From assembly GCA_001664505.1 (NCBI GenBank), contig CP011806.1, positions 3,822,815 through 3,886,814 of the forward strand: a stretch of DNA of 64,000 nt, given 5' to 3'. Within the stretch, counting starts at the first letter, position 1; every line of letters starts with the position of its first letter. Below, piece by piece: positions 51,962 to 61,421 of the stretch. The notes under the pieces are model-generated. The model was given only the letters and a program-made list of their open reading frames with translations, was not told where the DNA came from and did no database searches. The translations under genes and the position numbers were made by a program. This DNA is from Acidobacteria bacterium Mor1. Its GTDB lineage: Bacteria; Acidobacteriota; Polarisedimenticolia; Polarisedimenticolales; Polarisedimenticolaceae.

Positions 51962-51991
51962 TTAAATAGTTGGAAACAAGCGCATTATACT
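51962..51991 (+). promoter_or_regulatory. Candidate promoter of the DUF4388 gene
   Basis: TTAAAT (51962-51967), an 18-bp spacer and TATACT (51986-51991) form a plausible sigma-70 promoter 60 bp upstream of the ATG at 52052. The -10 box is good, the -35 weak. Confidence 0.4.
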
Positions 51992-52051
51992 GCGCGCCCC
52001 TTGACCGTGAGGCCGTGGAAACCGAGCTTTTGCCCCGCAAGGAGTGTTTGC

Positions 52052-53278
52052 ATGGCGATTCACGGCGATCTCTCGACGATGCCCCTGACCGACCTGTTGC
52101 AGTGGGCCGGCACGTGCAGCCGCACCGGCACGCTGAAGGTGGAACGCGACCGGGTCACCCGTCGCATCCACATCAAGAACGGCCGGGTCATCGGTTGTTC
52201 TTCCGACGATCCGCCGAACCGGCTGGGGCAGTTCCTGCTCAGCCGGGGACGGATCAACGAGGCGCAGCTTCAGCAAGCCCTGGCCCGTCAGGAGGCGTCC
52301 GGCGGCAACATGGGCAACATCCTGGTGGAGATGGGTGTCATCACCACCAAGGACCTGCTGCGCCACGTCGCCGACAAGGGGCAGGAGACGATCTACGGAT
52401 TGTTCGACTGGGAAGACGCGGTGTTCCACTTCTCCGATCACCTCGAACCCGATCCCTACATGATCGATGTCGACCTCGAGGTGCAGGAGGTCCTACTCAA
52501 GGGGCTCGAGCGCTTCGACGAGATGAAGATGTTCCGGGAGACCTTTCACGACCGGGGCATGGTGCTGGCCCACACCGACGTGGCGCCGCCGGAGAAGATC
52601 CTCGCCGCCCGCATGCCTCGCCGGATCTACGATTCGATCAACGGCGAGCGGACCATCGCCGAGGTGCTGCTCCACGCCCACGCGTCGGAGTACCTGGTGA
52701 TCAAGTTCCTGCACCAGCTACACAAGAAGGGCATGGTCGAGGTCAAGGAGATCCGCACCTTGCAGGCCCAGCAGGCGGTCGCCGAACTGCAGCAGCAGGT
52801 TGAGGCTGCCCGGGCGGTCGGCGGCCTGGCCGTGGCTGCCGGCGATACCGTCGGCGTAAGCGCCGAGGGTTCCGGCGGTGAGGCAGGTTCGCCTGACATC
52901 GCGCCGGAGATCCAGGTCGCCGTGCGCCTGATGGACCGCGGCGAGTTCGAGGCCTCCCTCGAGCTGCTCAACGCAGCCTATCGCGCCTGCCCCTCGGACC
53001 TGACCGTGCGCCAGCTGATCATCCGGGCCGAGCACGAACTGGAGCAGGCCCACCAGCATGATCTGGGACCCAACAAGGTGCCGATCCTGCAGTGCCCGGT
53101 CGAAGACCTGGCCGAACACGGCCTCTCTCCCGAGGCGTCGTTCCTGCCGAGCCTGATCGACGGCCGCAACGACATCAAGTCGATTCTCTGGGTCGCTCCG
53201 ATGCGCACGGTGGACGTGCTGCGGGCGCTCAAACAGATGGTCGACAAGGACCTGATCGCGCTCTGCGACCCGGTCTGA
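52052..53278 (+). CDS. DUF4388-domain signalling protein
   Basis: A 408-residue protein. The N-terminal ~140 residues match DUF4388 (PatA-like), a domain found in deltaproteobacterial and acidobacterial signalling proteins: GDLSTMPLTDLLQWAGTCSRTGTLKVERD, then GQFLLSRGRINEAQLQQAL. The middle contains a helical region with a Gln-rich stretch, and the C-terminus resembles a second winged-helix-like repeat (FLPSLIDGRNDIKSILWV). No signal peptide is present. AAGGAG lies seven bases before the ATG. It ends in a bidirectional terminator. Role: unspecified regulation. Confidence 0.88.
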   Translation: MAIHGDLSTMPLTDLLQWAGTCSRTGTLKVERDRVTRRIHIKNGRVIGCSSDDPPNRLGQFLLSRGRINEAQLQQALARQEASGGNMGNILVEMGVITTKDLLRHVADKGQETIYGLFDWEDAVFHFSDHLEPDPYMIDVDLEVQEVLLKGLERFDEMKMFRETFHDRGMVLAHTDVAPPEKILAARMPRRIYDSINGERTIAEVLLHAHASEYLVIKFLHQLHKKGMVEVKEIRTLQAQQAVAELQQQVEAARAVGGLAVAAGDTVGVSAEGSGGEAGSPDIAPEIQVAVRLMDRGEFEASLELLNAAYRACPSDLTVRQLIIRAEHELEQAHQHDLGPNKVPILQCPVEDLAEHGLSPEASFLPSLIDGRNDIKSILWVAPMRTVDVLRALKQMVDKDLIALCDPV

Positions 53279-53301
53279 TTCCGCAAAGCTCCTTCCTTCA
53301 C

Positions 53302-53337
53302 AAAAAAACGCCGGCAGCGAGAGCTGCCGGCGTTTTG
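53302..53337. terminator. Bidirectional Rho-independent terminator
   Basis: A 12-bp stem AACGCCGGCAGC/GCTGCCGGCGTT with a GAGA loop is flanked by seven A's on the left and TTTTGCTTTT on the right. It serves both the DUF4388 gene (+) and the beta-barrel gene (-). Confidence 0.93.
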
Positions 53338-53378
53338 CTTTTCAGGCGATTCCGGCGTGAGCCGGAAGTCCCGTCAGG

Positions 53379-54872
53379 CTACCAGTGGAGGGTAGCGGAG
53401 ACGGTCAGGTCGGAGGTGTCGATGCCGGTACGGCCACCGGAGAAGGCCGTGGTGATCGGCAGGCCGTCGATGATGGTGATGTCGTTGGCACCGGCGAGCT
53501 CGGTGTAGCTGAGCATCAGGTTCAGGTTGCCGCGGACCCACTCGAGGCCGATGCCGTAGCGGGTCGTGGTCGTCGTCCACTCTTCCTCGTCACGGGAGGT
53601 GCCGGTGGTGGTGAAGACGTCTTCGAAGCTGCCGTCGTTGTAGACGCCGTGGGCGAAGGCGACCGCGCGGAAGTTGTCGGTCAGGTGCTCACGGTAGCCG
53701 ACGACCAGGTCGAGCTGGGTCGACGAATCGTCGATGGACTCGGTCGTCACGGTGCCGAAGTTGTCGACGGTGGTCGAACCGTCCTGGTCGTTCAGCGCCA
53801 GGCTGGCACCGAAGAAGAAGTCCGAGGTGCCGTGGGAGCAGAGGCCCTCGGCGCCGACCATGAACTGGTCCCAGGTGATGTCGTCGGAGCCGAGCAGGGT
53901 GCGCTCGGGGGTGACGGTGCCACCGCTGGTGGTGAACTCGAGGTCGTTGTTGTCGAACGAGCGCTCGGTCATGTAGTAGCCGCCGAAGATGCGCAGCTCA
54001 CCGTTGTTGTAGCGCTGGTTGTAGGCGCCGTGCAGGCCGATGGTGTCGTTGCTCAGGTTGATGTTGTCGCTGATGCTGCTGCTGACGACGTTCATCGAGG
54101 CGTCGAGGCTCTCGAAGCGATCGAAGACGCCCATGTCGCCGGTGGCGTAGCTCAGGGCCACGTCGAAGCTGCGATCGTCGGAGATGAAGTTGCGGCCACC
54201 GAACTTCAGCTTGATGCCGTCGGCTTCCTGGCCGAAGTCGGAGCGGCTGCCGCCGGAACCGGTGGTGAAGTTCATGCTGTTGGAGCTGATCTCCTGGTCG
54301 TTGTACTCGAGACGACCACCCAGGTTCCACTTGTCGTTGAGCTCCCAGCCGACCGAGATACCGAGGCCGAGGCCGTTGATGTCGGTGCCGAAGTTGCTGG
54401 TGAAGCTACCGGACTCGTTGATGTCGTTGTGCTCGTCGGTCAGCAGGCCGATGTCGAACGAGTAGGTGAAGTTCTCGGTCTGGTTGACGAAGCCACCGGC
54501 GAAGGTGCCGGCTTCCGAGAAGTTGAAGCCGCCGCCGTCGGTGAAGATGGTGTTGAGCTGGTTGCCCGCGGCGTTGACGCCACCGTTACCCACGAGGAAG
54601 TTCAGGTAGTTGCCGTTTTCGCCGGCATCACCCTTCCAGGGCGAGAGCTGGCGCAGGCTGTCGACGTTACCGTTGGGCAGGTTCCACGGGCGCTTCTGCG
54701 CTTCGTCGAAGATGTTGAACAGAATGCCGCCCGAGGTGTCGCGCAGGACGGACTGGTTGAACTGGAACTGGAACGCACTGGCGTTCGCGGCGTCGCGAGT
54801 GGTGGCCAACGCCGGCGTCGCCAGCAGGGCCATCACAACGATCGCGACCGTCGTTTTCTGAAGTCGGCTCAC
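53379..54872 (-). CDS. Large outer-membrane beta-barrel protein
   Basis: A 497-residue exported protein with a signal peptide (TVAIVVMALLATPALA). The body is built of about twenty alternating strands, many with Asp/Asn/Gly turns (DDRSFDVALSYATGDMG, NNGELRIFGGYYMTER). It ends in TVSATLHW with a terminal aromatic residue. A porin or adhesin-type barrel is inferred. The start is GTG at 54872, preceded by GGGGGA; the in-frame extension upstream is unlikely. Repeated blocks ending in 'LDLVVGYREHLTDNFRAVAF' suggest a duplicated barrel unit. Confidence 0.8.
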   Translation of the reverse strand: MSRLQKTTVAIVVMALLATPALATTRDAANASAFQFQFNQSVLRDTSGGILFNIFDEAQKRPWNLPNGNVDSLRQLSPWKGDAGENGNYLNFLVGNGGVNAAGNQLNTIFTDGGGFNFSEAGTFAGGFVNQTENFTYSFDIGLLTDEHNDINESGSFTSNFGTDINGLGLGISVGWELNDKWNLGGRLEYNDQEISSNSMNFTTGSGGSRSDFGQEADGIKLKFGGRNFISDDRSFDVALSYATGDMGVFDRFESLDASMNVVSSSISDNINLSNDTIGLHGAYNQRYNNGELRIFGGYYMTERSFDNNDLEFTTSGGTVTPERTLLGSDDITWDQFMVGAEGLCSHGTSDFFFGASLALNDQDGSTTVDNFGTVTTESIDDSSTQLDLVVGYREHLTDNFRAVAFAHGVYNDGSFEDVFTTTGTSRDEEEWTTTTTRYGIGLEWVRGNLNLMLSYTELAGANDITIIDGLPITTAFSGGRTGIDTSDLTVSATLHW

Positions 54873-55415
54873 TAGATCATCCCCCAGGCCTGGTTTTTGA
54901 AAACTCGAGGTGCCATGCAGCCAGGCCTGTGGCCGCCGGACACCGCAGGAACCGAGAAACCGTTCACAGTGCTTTGTTGGATTCACCGATCGCTTCGGAC
55001 GACTGCGCGCGCACGACGTAGCGGCCGGCCTTGGCGATTGATTCGAAGCAGCGCATTTCGGGTTATTCGCAGAAGACGTTATTGCTTGCGCTCCGAAGAC
55101 AGCGGATCCGCAAAGATGTGATGGAAGATTGTAGCCAATGCACGGACTTTCTCAAGGGTGTCAAGGCATGTTCTTGCTCCAATGTGTTGAATCCAAAATG
55201 CCGTTTCTGAACGACTTGAGTCCTGTTCGAAATGGCAACGAACCAACCTCCCTCGAGGCCCGCGTGTGCTCTGGGATACGGGCAGGTATGAAACACTCTT
55301 GTTGCGGTTGAGTGGTGGCGCCGACATGAGCTTGGAGATGTCGGCGGGTCGGAAAGTGACAGTCTCATGACGCCCCTCTAAACTGCTCAGCCGGGCCCGC
55401 AAACGGAGAGCCACC
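54873..55415. other. Long intergenic region, lower GC, no gene supported
   Basis: About 540 bases between two divergent genes. It is clearly more AT-rich than its surroundings, especially around 55040-55310, and lacks a credible reading frame. A hairpin (CGCCGACAT/ATGTCGGCG, 55319-55346) lies close to the SDR gene. Promoters for both flanking genes must lie here. Confidence 0.55.
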
Positions 55416-56243
55416 ATGAAGAACATCCGGGACAAGCGCGTGTTGATCACCGGAGCGGCACGGGGCATCGGCCTCGAGATCGCCCGTCGGTTCGCCGCCG
55501 AGGGCGCGCATCTGCTGTTGACCGACCTGGATCCCGCCGCTTTGGAGCAGGCCGCCGCGGAGCTCGCGCCGGCGAAGGTCTCGACCTTCCGCAGCGACGT
55601 GGCCGACGTCGAGGGTGTCGCCGAGCTGCGTAGGGCGGTCCACGCCGAGGGCGGCCCGATCGACATCCTGGTCAACAACGCCGGAGTCGTGTTCGGCGGC
55701 GCCTTCCTCGACGTCCCCGTCGAGCGGCACATGACCACCTACCGGGTCAACACCCTCGGGCTCGTGGCGATGACCCACGCGTTCCTGCCCGACCTGATCG
55801 AGCGTCCCGAAGGCCACCTGGTCAACATCGCCAGCGCCTCGGGTTTCGTCGGCCTGCCCTACGGCTCGACCTACGCCTCGAGCAAGTGGTCGGTGATCGG
55901 CTTCTCCGAGTCGGTGCGTCTCGAGCTCGCCCAGCTGGGCATCAAGCACGTCAAGCTGACCATCGTCTGCCCGAGCTACGTCTCGACCGGGTTGTTCGAG
56001 GGGGTCAAGCCGCCGCTGGCCTCGACCTGGCTGACTCCCGAGTGGCTGGCCGGCGCCATCGTGCGCGCCGTGCGCAAGGAGCGGCTGTGGATCCTGGCGC
56101 CGTGGCTGGTGCGCATCACCCCCTTCGTGCGGGGCATCCTTCCGGGGCGGCTGTTCGACTTCGTGACCTGGACTCTAGGCGTCACGTCGAGCATGAAACA
56201 CTGGAAGGGCTACGGAGCGACCAGTGAGCGTCCCGGTGGCTAG
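55416..56243 (+). CDS. Short-chain dehydrogenase/reductase
   Basis: A 275-residue classical SDR. It has the nucleotide loop GAARGIG, NNAG, the catalytic Ser in NIASASGFVG and YASSK with the catalytic Tyr and Lys. A C-terminal helix (ILAPWLVRITPFVRGILPG) may bind membranes or substrate. The cofactor is likely NADP(H), because an acidic residue is not obvious after the loop. The substrate is unknown; neighbours are an aldehyde dehydrogenase (opposite strand) and HMG-CoA reductase. Confidence 0.93.
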   Translation: MKNIRDKRVLITGAARGIGLEIARRFAAEGAHLLLTDLDPAALEQAAAELAPAKVSTFRSDVADVEGVAELRRAVHAEGGPIDILVNNAGVVFGGAFLDVPVERHMTTYRVNTLGLVAMTHAFLPDLIERPEGHLVNIASASGFVGLPYGSTYASSKWSVIGFSESVRLELAQLGIKHVKLTIVCPSYVSTGLFEGVKPPLASTWLTPEWLAGAIVRAVRKERLWILAPWLVRITPFVRGILPGRLFDFVTWTLGVTSSMKHWKGYGATSERPGG

Positions 56244-56270
56244 CTCTACCCGGCGGCGAGCTTCCGGCGA

Positions 56271-57950
56271 CTAACCCCGGGCTGCGGCGAGTCCGACGCC
56301 GGGCACCTTCAATGGCGACGGCGCCGCTTCGAAAGCGGTCACCCGGCGGCCGACCGCAAGCAGCGTGCGGTGGTCCGCCATCCAGACCGGTTTGGGGAAC
56401 GGCCGGAACGGGCCGTAGACCACCGACTTCTGCGGGTGGTCGAACAGGTAGGTGTTGTGCACCGTGCCGACCCCGGAGACGATCTCCTGCCGGCCATGCC
56501 CCGGGAACGCTCCCCAGCTGGTCGAGCCGATCCCGAAGTTGACGCCGGTCCAGACGTTGATCCCGATACCGCCATAGCGCAACGCCGCAACCGCCTGCCG
56601 GAACTCCTTCTCATAGCGACGCCGGGTTGCCGGGTGGATCAGCATCACGCAGGAGAGGGTGCCCCAGATGTCCTCGTTGGCCAGGGCGACCGCCTTTTCG
56701 AGGAACGCGCCGGGATCGTCGACCGGCAGCGCTACCTCGGCGAGGACGCCGCAAAAGGCCTCCTGGGTCAACGCGTATTCCCCCCGTTGGGCAGGGACGT
56801 CGGGAATCAGGGTCCAGGGCAGCGCGCCCTCTGCCGGGGCGCCGCCCAGAGCCTGCGCCGCGGGATACTGTTCGAGGAAGCGGGCGTAGCGTTCCGCGGC
56901 GCCGGGGTAGTAGGCCCGGCGGGTCGGGATCTCTCCCAGCCGGGTCGCCAGACGCCGGCGGAACGCGTCGTGACGATCCCAACCGCCGGCGGTGACCAAC
57001 ACCTTGGCCGCGGTGCAGTTGAAGCTCACGTTGTGGGTCACCATCGAGGCCACGTTGCGCGCCTGGAAGTCCAGGTCGCCGCCGGACCAGGGGCCGGGCA
57101 CCACCAGCACCGGGGTCACGCAGCCCAGTTCGGCGGTGAAGGGTTTGTCCAGCACCGGCTGATCGGCCGCCTTGCGCTGCGCATGCTCGTTCCGGTCGGG
57201 ACCCCACACGATGGCGTCGAAGGTGCGGTCGGAGCCGGTCAGGTGGATGGTATCGACCGCGGGGTGGTGGCACAGGTGGTGGCCGGTCTCGATGCCGCCG
57301 CAGACGAAACGCAGCACGCCTCGTTCGATCAAGGGCGCCAGGCCCCGCTCGAAAAAGGGGGTCAGGTATTCGTTGACCGGGTTCATCTTGACGACCACGG
57401 TCTGGTTCTCGACGAACAGCTTGTGGATGGCATCGGTCGGCGCGATCGAGGCAATGTTCCCGGCGCCGAGGACCAGGCCGACGGCGGCGGGGTTCGGGTC
57501 GGTCTCCCGGTAGATCTTCCCCTGGGTCGCCGGCTTGCCCGGTTCGAGCCAGACCTCGGCGCTCACTCCGGGATAGAACATCCGGTCGTACAGGCTGTCG
57601 GGCACCACGGTGGCGATCTGTTGTTCGCCGCGTTGCGTCATCGAGGGGACCCGAGGCCGGGCCTGCCGGTCCAGCGACTCCGCCAGGAGCCGTATCAGGC
57701 GGATGGTCACCATCGGACCGCTGATCCACTCTTCGCCGGCCAGCGGCGACGCCGGAGACACACCCTTGGCCCGGCACGCGGCGTCGACCCATTCAGGAGC
57801 CACTTCCAGCAGGCGTGGAATGCAGGCGCGCAACAATCCCGCGCGCTCCGCCATGCCGGTGTCACGCCAGGCCGCGGCATGATCGACCAGTCCGGCCACC
57901 ATGCCGTCGAGTTGTCGGCGATCGCTCGCCGCGGGTGCTTCGGTGGTCAT
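56271..57950 (-). CDS. Aldehyde dehydrogenase family protein
   Basis: A 559-residue ALDH-superfamily enzyme. The catalytic Cys312 is in NVSFNCTAAKV, and the activating Glu in the TAELGCVTPVLV block. The NAD-binding part has VGLVLGAGNIASIAPTD. It is longer than the ~480-residue norm, mainly by a C-terminal extension. Relatives include acyl-CoA reductases and glyceraldehyde-type dehydrogenases; the substrate cannot be assigned. It is divergent from the HMG-CoA reductase gene (160 bp). Confidence 0.88.
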   Translation of the reverse strand: MTTEAPAASDRRQLDGMVAGLVDHAAAWRDTGMAERAGLLRACIPRLLEVAPEWVDAACRAKGVSPASPLAGEEWISGPMVTIRLIRLLAESLDRQARPRVPSMTQRGEQQIATVVPDSLYDRMFYPGVSAEVWLEPGKPATQGKIYRETDPNPAAVGLVLGAGNIASIAPTDAIHKLFVENQTVVVKMNPVNEYLTPFFERGLAPLIERGVLRFVCGGIETGHHLCHHPAVDTIHLTGSDRTFDAIVWGPDRNEHAQRKAADQPVLDKPFTAELGCVTPVLVVPGPWSGGDLDFQARNVASMVTHNVSFNCTAAKVLVTAGGWDRHDAFRRRLATRLGEIPTRRAYYPGAAERYARFLEQYPAAQALGGAPAEGALPWTLIPDVPAQRGEYALTQEAFCGVLAEVALPVDDPGAFLEKAVALANEDIWGTLSCVMLIHPATRRRYEKEFRQAVAALRYGGIGINVWTGVNFGIGSTSWGAFPGHGRQEIVSGVGTVHNTYLFDHPQKSVVYGPFRPFPKPVWMADHRTLLAVGRRVTAFEAAPSPLKVPGVGLAAARG

Positions 57951-58110
57951 CGCGGTCCTCGTCTCGCCGGGTTGCGGCCTGGCCGGCGGCTCAGCGATTG
58001 TGTTCGCTACCCCGATAGAATATATAGGTGAGGTTCATCCAGCGAATACGGGAGCTTAGCGGTCCGCGAGGTGCGGTCCGGCAGGCTCTTTCTCCGACCG
58101 GAGCGAGTCC

Positions 58111-59658
58111 ATGAAGATTCCATCCCTCGTATTGCGCCAGCTCTACACCTTCGGCAGCCTGCAGAACATCGAGGGAGGTATCGCGTTCAGTCTCAAGAAC
58201 CGGCTGAGCGACGCAACGTTGACCGGTCTCAAGCAGATCAAGGTCAACGGCACCCCGCTGCCGCTGGACGGGCTCAGCCTGGTGCTCGACGACGGCACCG
58301 AGATGCCGGCCGATGCGGTCGGCGCCGACGGCGTTCCCTTTGCCCTGCGGTCGTCGGTTCAGATTCGTTCGAAGTCGGCTCAGCTCGATACCGGGCGCCA
58401 CGAGTTGGCGCTGTCCTTCGAGTGCAAGCCTTTCGGCAGCCTCGAGTTCAAGGTCAAGGACGCCATCTCGAGCCAGAAAGAAACGCGCCAGACCGTTCCC
58501 TACGACAAGGTCGACAACTACTCCGACGCCGTCATCGCCAAGCGTCAGCGCTACGTCGAGGAGTACAGCGGCGTCAAGCTGCAGCACATCGACAAGTACT
58601 CGATCGATCCCCAGGACACCCAGGGCAACATCGAGAACTTCACCGGCGTGGCCCAGATCCCCATCGGGTTCGCCGGCCCGATCCAGGTCAACGGCGAACA
58701 CGCCGACGGTGAGTTCCTCGTTCCGTTGGCGACTACCGAGGGCACCCTGGTCGCTTCCTACAACCGGGGCATCAAGGTAGTGAACCTCTCCGGCGGTGTG
58801 ACCACCACGGTGGTTGCCGACGCCATGCAGCGCGCGCCGGTGTTCATCTTCGAGTCCGCCCGGGGCGCCAAACAGTTCGAAGCGTGGGTGCGGGAAAACG
58901 AGAAAGAGATCGCCAAGGCCGCCGAGGAAACCTCCAGCATCGCCAAGCTGCTCTACATCGACACGTTCCTGTCGAACCGCTTCGCTTACCTGCGCTTCAA
59001 CTACAGCACCGGCGATGCCGCCGGTCAGAACATGGTCGGCCGCGCCACCTTCGCCGCCTGCAGCTGGATGCTCGAGCAGGAGCTGCCCAAGAAGCTGGTG
59101 ACCCGCTTCTATCTCGAGTCCAACCTGGCTACCGACAAGAAGAGTTCCCAGATCAACGTGATGCGAACCCGCGGCAAGCGGGTCATCGCCGAGTGCACCG
59201 TCAAACGTGAGGTGCTGGAAGAGGTGATGCGGGTCAAGCCCGAGAGCCTGCACTACCACTCCAACGTGAGCACCATCGGAGCGTTCCTCTCCGGGGCCAA
59301 CAACAACGGCGCCCACTCGCCCAACGCGATCACCGCGATCTTCATCGCGACCGGCCAGGACGTGGCCAACGTCTCCGAGTCGTCGGCGGGCATCCTCTAC
59401 TCGGAGATGACCCCCGACGGAGATCTCTACATCTCCCTGACCATCCCCTCGCTGATCGTCGCGACCTACGGCGGCGGTACCTCGATCGGCACCCAGAAGG
59501 AGTGTCTCGAGATCATGGGCTGTTGGGGCCGCAACAAGGTGATGAAGTTCGCCGAGATCGTGGCCGGAGTGGCGCTCGCCGGCGAGCTGTCGCTGGGGGC
59601 GGCGATCTCGTCCCTGGACTGGGTCTCCAGTCACGAAAAGTACGGCCGCAACCGGTAG
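58111..59658 (+). CDS. Hydroxymethylglutaryl-CoA reductase, class I
   Basis: A 515-residue HMG-CoA reductase, the mevalonate-forming step of isoprenoid synthesis. The catalytic set is complete by comparison with class I enzymes: Glu210 (TTEGTLVAS), Lys343 (TDKK), Asp417 (ATGQDVANV) and His508 (SSHEKYGRN). The NADPH-contact GDAAGQNM is also class I. The first ~150 residues are a soluble domain not found in the enzyme core, and no membrane helix is present. The gene lies nine bases before an acyltransferase gene, suggesting cotranscription. Confidence 0.93.
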   Translation: MKIPSLVLRQLYTFGSLQNIEGGIAFSLKNRLSDATLTGLKQIKVNGTPLPLDGLSLVLDDGTEMPADAVGADGVPFALRSSVQIRSKSAQLDTGRHELALSFECKPFGSLEFKVKDAISSQKETRQTVPYDKVDNYSDAVIAKRQRYVEEYSGVKLQHIDKYSIDPQDTQGNIENFTGVAQIPIGFAGPIQVNGEHADGEFLVPLATTEGTLVASYNRGIKVVNLSGGVTTTVVADAMQRAPVFIFESARGAKQFEAWVRENEKEIAKAAEETSSIAKLLYIDTFLSNRFAYLRFNYSTGDAAGQNMVGRATFAACSWMLEQELPKKLVTRFYLESNLATDKKSSQINVMRTRGKRVIAECTVKREVLEEVMRVKPESLHYHSNVSTIGAFLSGANNNGAHSPNAITAIFIATGQDVANVSESSAGILYSEMTPDGDLYISLTIPSLIVATYGGGTSIGTQKECLEIMGCWGRNKVMKFAEIVAGVALAGELSLGAAISSLDWVSSHEKYGRNR

Positions 59659-59667
59659 GCCGCCGGC

Positions 59668-60849
59668 ATGCCCGGGCCCGGGAAGCGCCAGGAACTGTAC
59701 GAGCCCTTTGACCCGGAGTATCTCCGCGGGTTGATGGACTCCGGTTTCGGCGAGCTCCTCGACCGCTACTTTCGCGCCCGGATCATCGGCGCCGAGAAGA
59801 TTCCCGACAGGGGGCCGATCCTGATGGCGCCCAATCACAGCGGCACCGCGTTTCCCTACGACGCCATGGTGCTGGACGGACTGCTCTGGCGCCGGGACGG
59901 TTACCGGCCCGAGAAGAAGTTCCGCTCGGTGTTCGAGAAACAGCTCTCGCTCACCTGGTGGATGCGCCCCTTCGGTATCGACAACTTCTGGCGCCGCTGC
60001 GGCGGGGTCGACCTGACCTTCGAGAACCTGCATCTGCTGCTTGAGCGGGGCGAGCGGGTGGTCTACTACCCCGAAGGAGTGCCCGGCATCGGCAAGGGCT
60101 TCGACAACCGTTACCAGCTCCAGCGCTACAGCACCAGCTTCATCATTCACTGCGCCCGGAACAACGCGCCGGTGGTTCCGATCTCGGTGGTCAACGCCGA
60201 GTGGGTGATCCCGTTCTGCTACACCTTCCGCCCCGTCGACTGGCTGGTGCAGAAACTGGGCGTGCCCTTTCTGCCGCTACCCGGCGCGTTGATCGCGATC
60301 ACCTTCCCCTGGGCCTGGTACATGGCGCTGCCCGCGCGCATGGTCTTCGTCGTCGGCGATCCGATCGACGTCGCCGCGATGTGCCGGGAAGAGGGGTTGA
60401 CCAAACTGGACAAGTCCGAACGCGAGGGGCTGCAGCGGGTGGCCGAGAAGGTGCGGCTTCAGAGCCAGGCGGCGCTGAACAAGGCGGTGGAAAGCCACGG
60501 ACGCTGGCCCTACCAGTGGCGTTCGCTACGCAAGGAACTGTGGGCCGCGCGCAAACGGATCTTCAAGCTGCTGCCGCTGGGTTGGCCGGCGGAGTTCATC
60601 CGCTACGAGCGGGACACCCGTTTCCCTCCGGCGAGGCGTGGGCTCGAGCGTCTGCTGCGGGACTGGGACCTGATCGGCTTCTACCTGCCGCTGGGCTGGC
60701 CGTTGCTCTCGTTGTTCCGCGCCCTGCGCAAGCCCCCCTTCGGCTACCGTGGCCTCAGCCGCGAGGAGCGCAAGAACCGCGAGGGCGCCTACTACTGGCA
60801 CCTGGCCCGCAACCCGTTGCCGCCACGGGACGATGCGTCTTCTTCATGA
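59668..60849 (+). CDS. Lysophospholipid acyltransferase-family protein
   Basis: A 393-residue membrane-associated acyltransferase. The PlsC-type motif is NHSGTAFPYDAMVLD: H and D are separated by seven residues, not four, as in the MGAT-like LPLAT subgroup. Motif III-like YYPEGVPG follows about 80 residues later. A hydrophobic segment (LPLPGALIAITFPWAWYMALP) lies in the middle. The C-terminal part is basic. Acceptor and acyl donor are unknown; linkage to HMG-CoA reductase suggests a lipid or isoprenoid-derived product but does not prove it. Confidence 0.88.
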   Translation: MPGPGKRQELYEPFDPEYLRGLMDSGFGELLDRYFRARIIGAEKIPDRGPILMAPNHSGTAFPYDAMVLDGLLWRRDGYRPEKKFRSVFEKQLSLTWWMRPFGIDNFWRRCGGVDLTFENLHLLLERGERVVYYPEGVPGIGKGFDNRYQLQRYSTSFIIHCARNNAPVVPISVVNAEWVIPFCYTFRPVDWLVQKLGVPFLPLPGALIAITFPWAWYMALPARMVFVVGDPIDVAAMCREEGLTKLDKSEREGLQRVAEKVRLQSQAALNKAVESHGRWPYQWRSLRKELWAARKRIFKLLPLGWPAEFIRYERDTRFPPARRGLERLLRDWDLIGFYLPLGWPLLSLFRALRKPPFGYRGLSREERKNREGAYYWHLARNPLPPRDDASSS

Positions 60850-60871
60850 CCGCAACGGTCGCGGAGCGAAC

Positions 60872-61297
60872 ATGGGCACATGGGGAATCGGAAACTTCGA
60901 GAACGACAACGCCGGCGATTGGGTCTTCGAGCTGGAAGAGAGCCGGGACAAGTCGATCCTGAACCGTGCGTTCGCCGCGGTCGGCCCGAGTGGTGAAGAG
61001 CGTGAGGCCCATGTCTGCGAGGAGGCCCTCGCGGCTGCCGAGGTGGTTCTCGCGGGGCTGAGCGCCGGCTTCGAGCGCGTACCCGAAGCGGTAGCGACCT
61101 GGGTTACGGCGAAGACCGGGCTGTTCCGTCGTCCACGAACCTTCGATTCCGAAGATGCGCGGTCAGCGCTCGCTGCCGTCAAACGCGTGCTGGAGGATTC
61201 GGAGCTACGTGACCTGTGGGCCGAGTCCGATGAACTCGCCAACTGGGAAGCCCATCAGCAACCGCTCATTCAGGGCTTGGAACGCCACGCCGGGTAG
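60872..61297 (+). CDS. DUF4259 family protein
   Basis: A 141-residue protein beginning MGTWGIGNFENDNAGDWVFEL, the diagnostic N-terminus of DUF4259. The rest is helical with EALAAAEVVLAGLSAG and a C-terminal WESDELANWEAH-like region. No function is known for the family. It follows the acyltransferase by 22 bp. The ATG at 60872 is chosen because the family start coincides with it. Confidence 0.9.
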   Translation: MGTWGIGNFENDNAGDWVFELEESRDKSILNRAFAAVGPSGEEREAHVCEEALAAAEVVLAGLSAGFERVPEAVATWVTAKTGLFRRPRTFDSEDARSALAAVKRVLEDSELRDLWAESDELANWEAHQQPLIQGLERHAG

Positions 61298-61324
61298 AGC
61301 GCCTTCGCTGGGCTCGTCGAACCC

Positions 61325-61371
61325 CAAAAAGCTGAGGGCGGCAACCGGATCGAGATCCGATCGCCGCCCTC
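61325..61371 (-). terminator. Terminator of the pilus gene pair
   Basis: On the minus strand a 9-bp stem GAGGGCGGC/GCCGCCCTC with an inner GGATC/GATCC pairing is followed by AGCTTTTTGGGG. It lies about 50 bp after the PilX-like stop and can also serve the convergent DUF4259 gene. Confidence 0.85.
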
Positions 61372-61421
61372 GGGTGCGCCCGTAGCAAACGCGGGCGCTC
61401 GTGGTGCCGTGCCGGCCGGCT

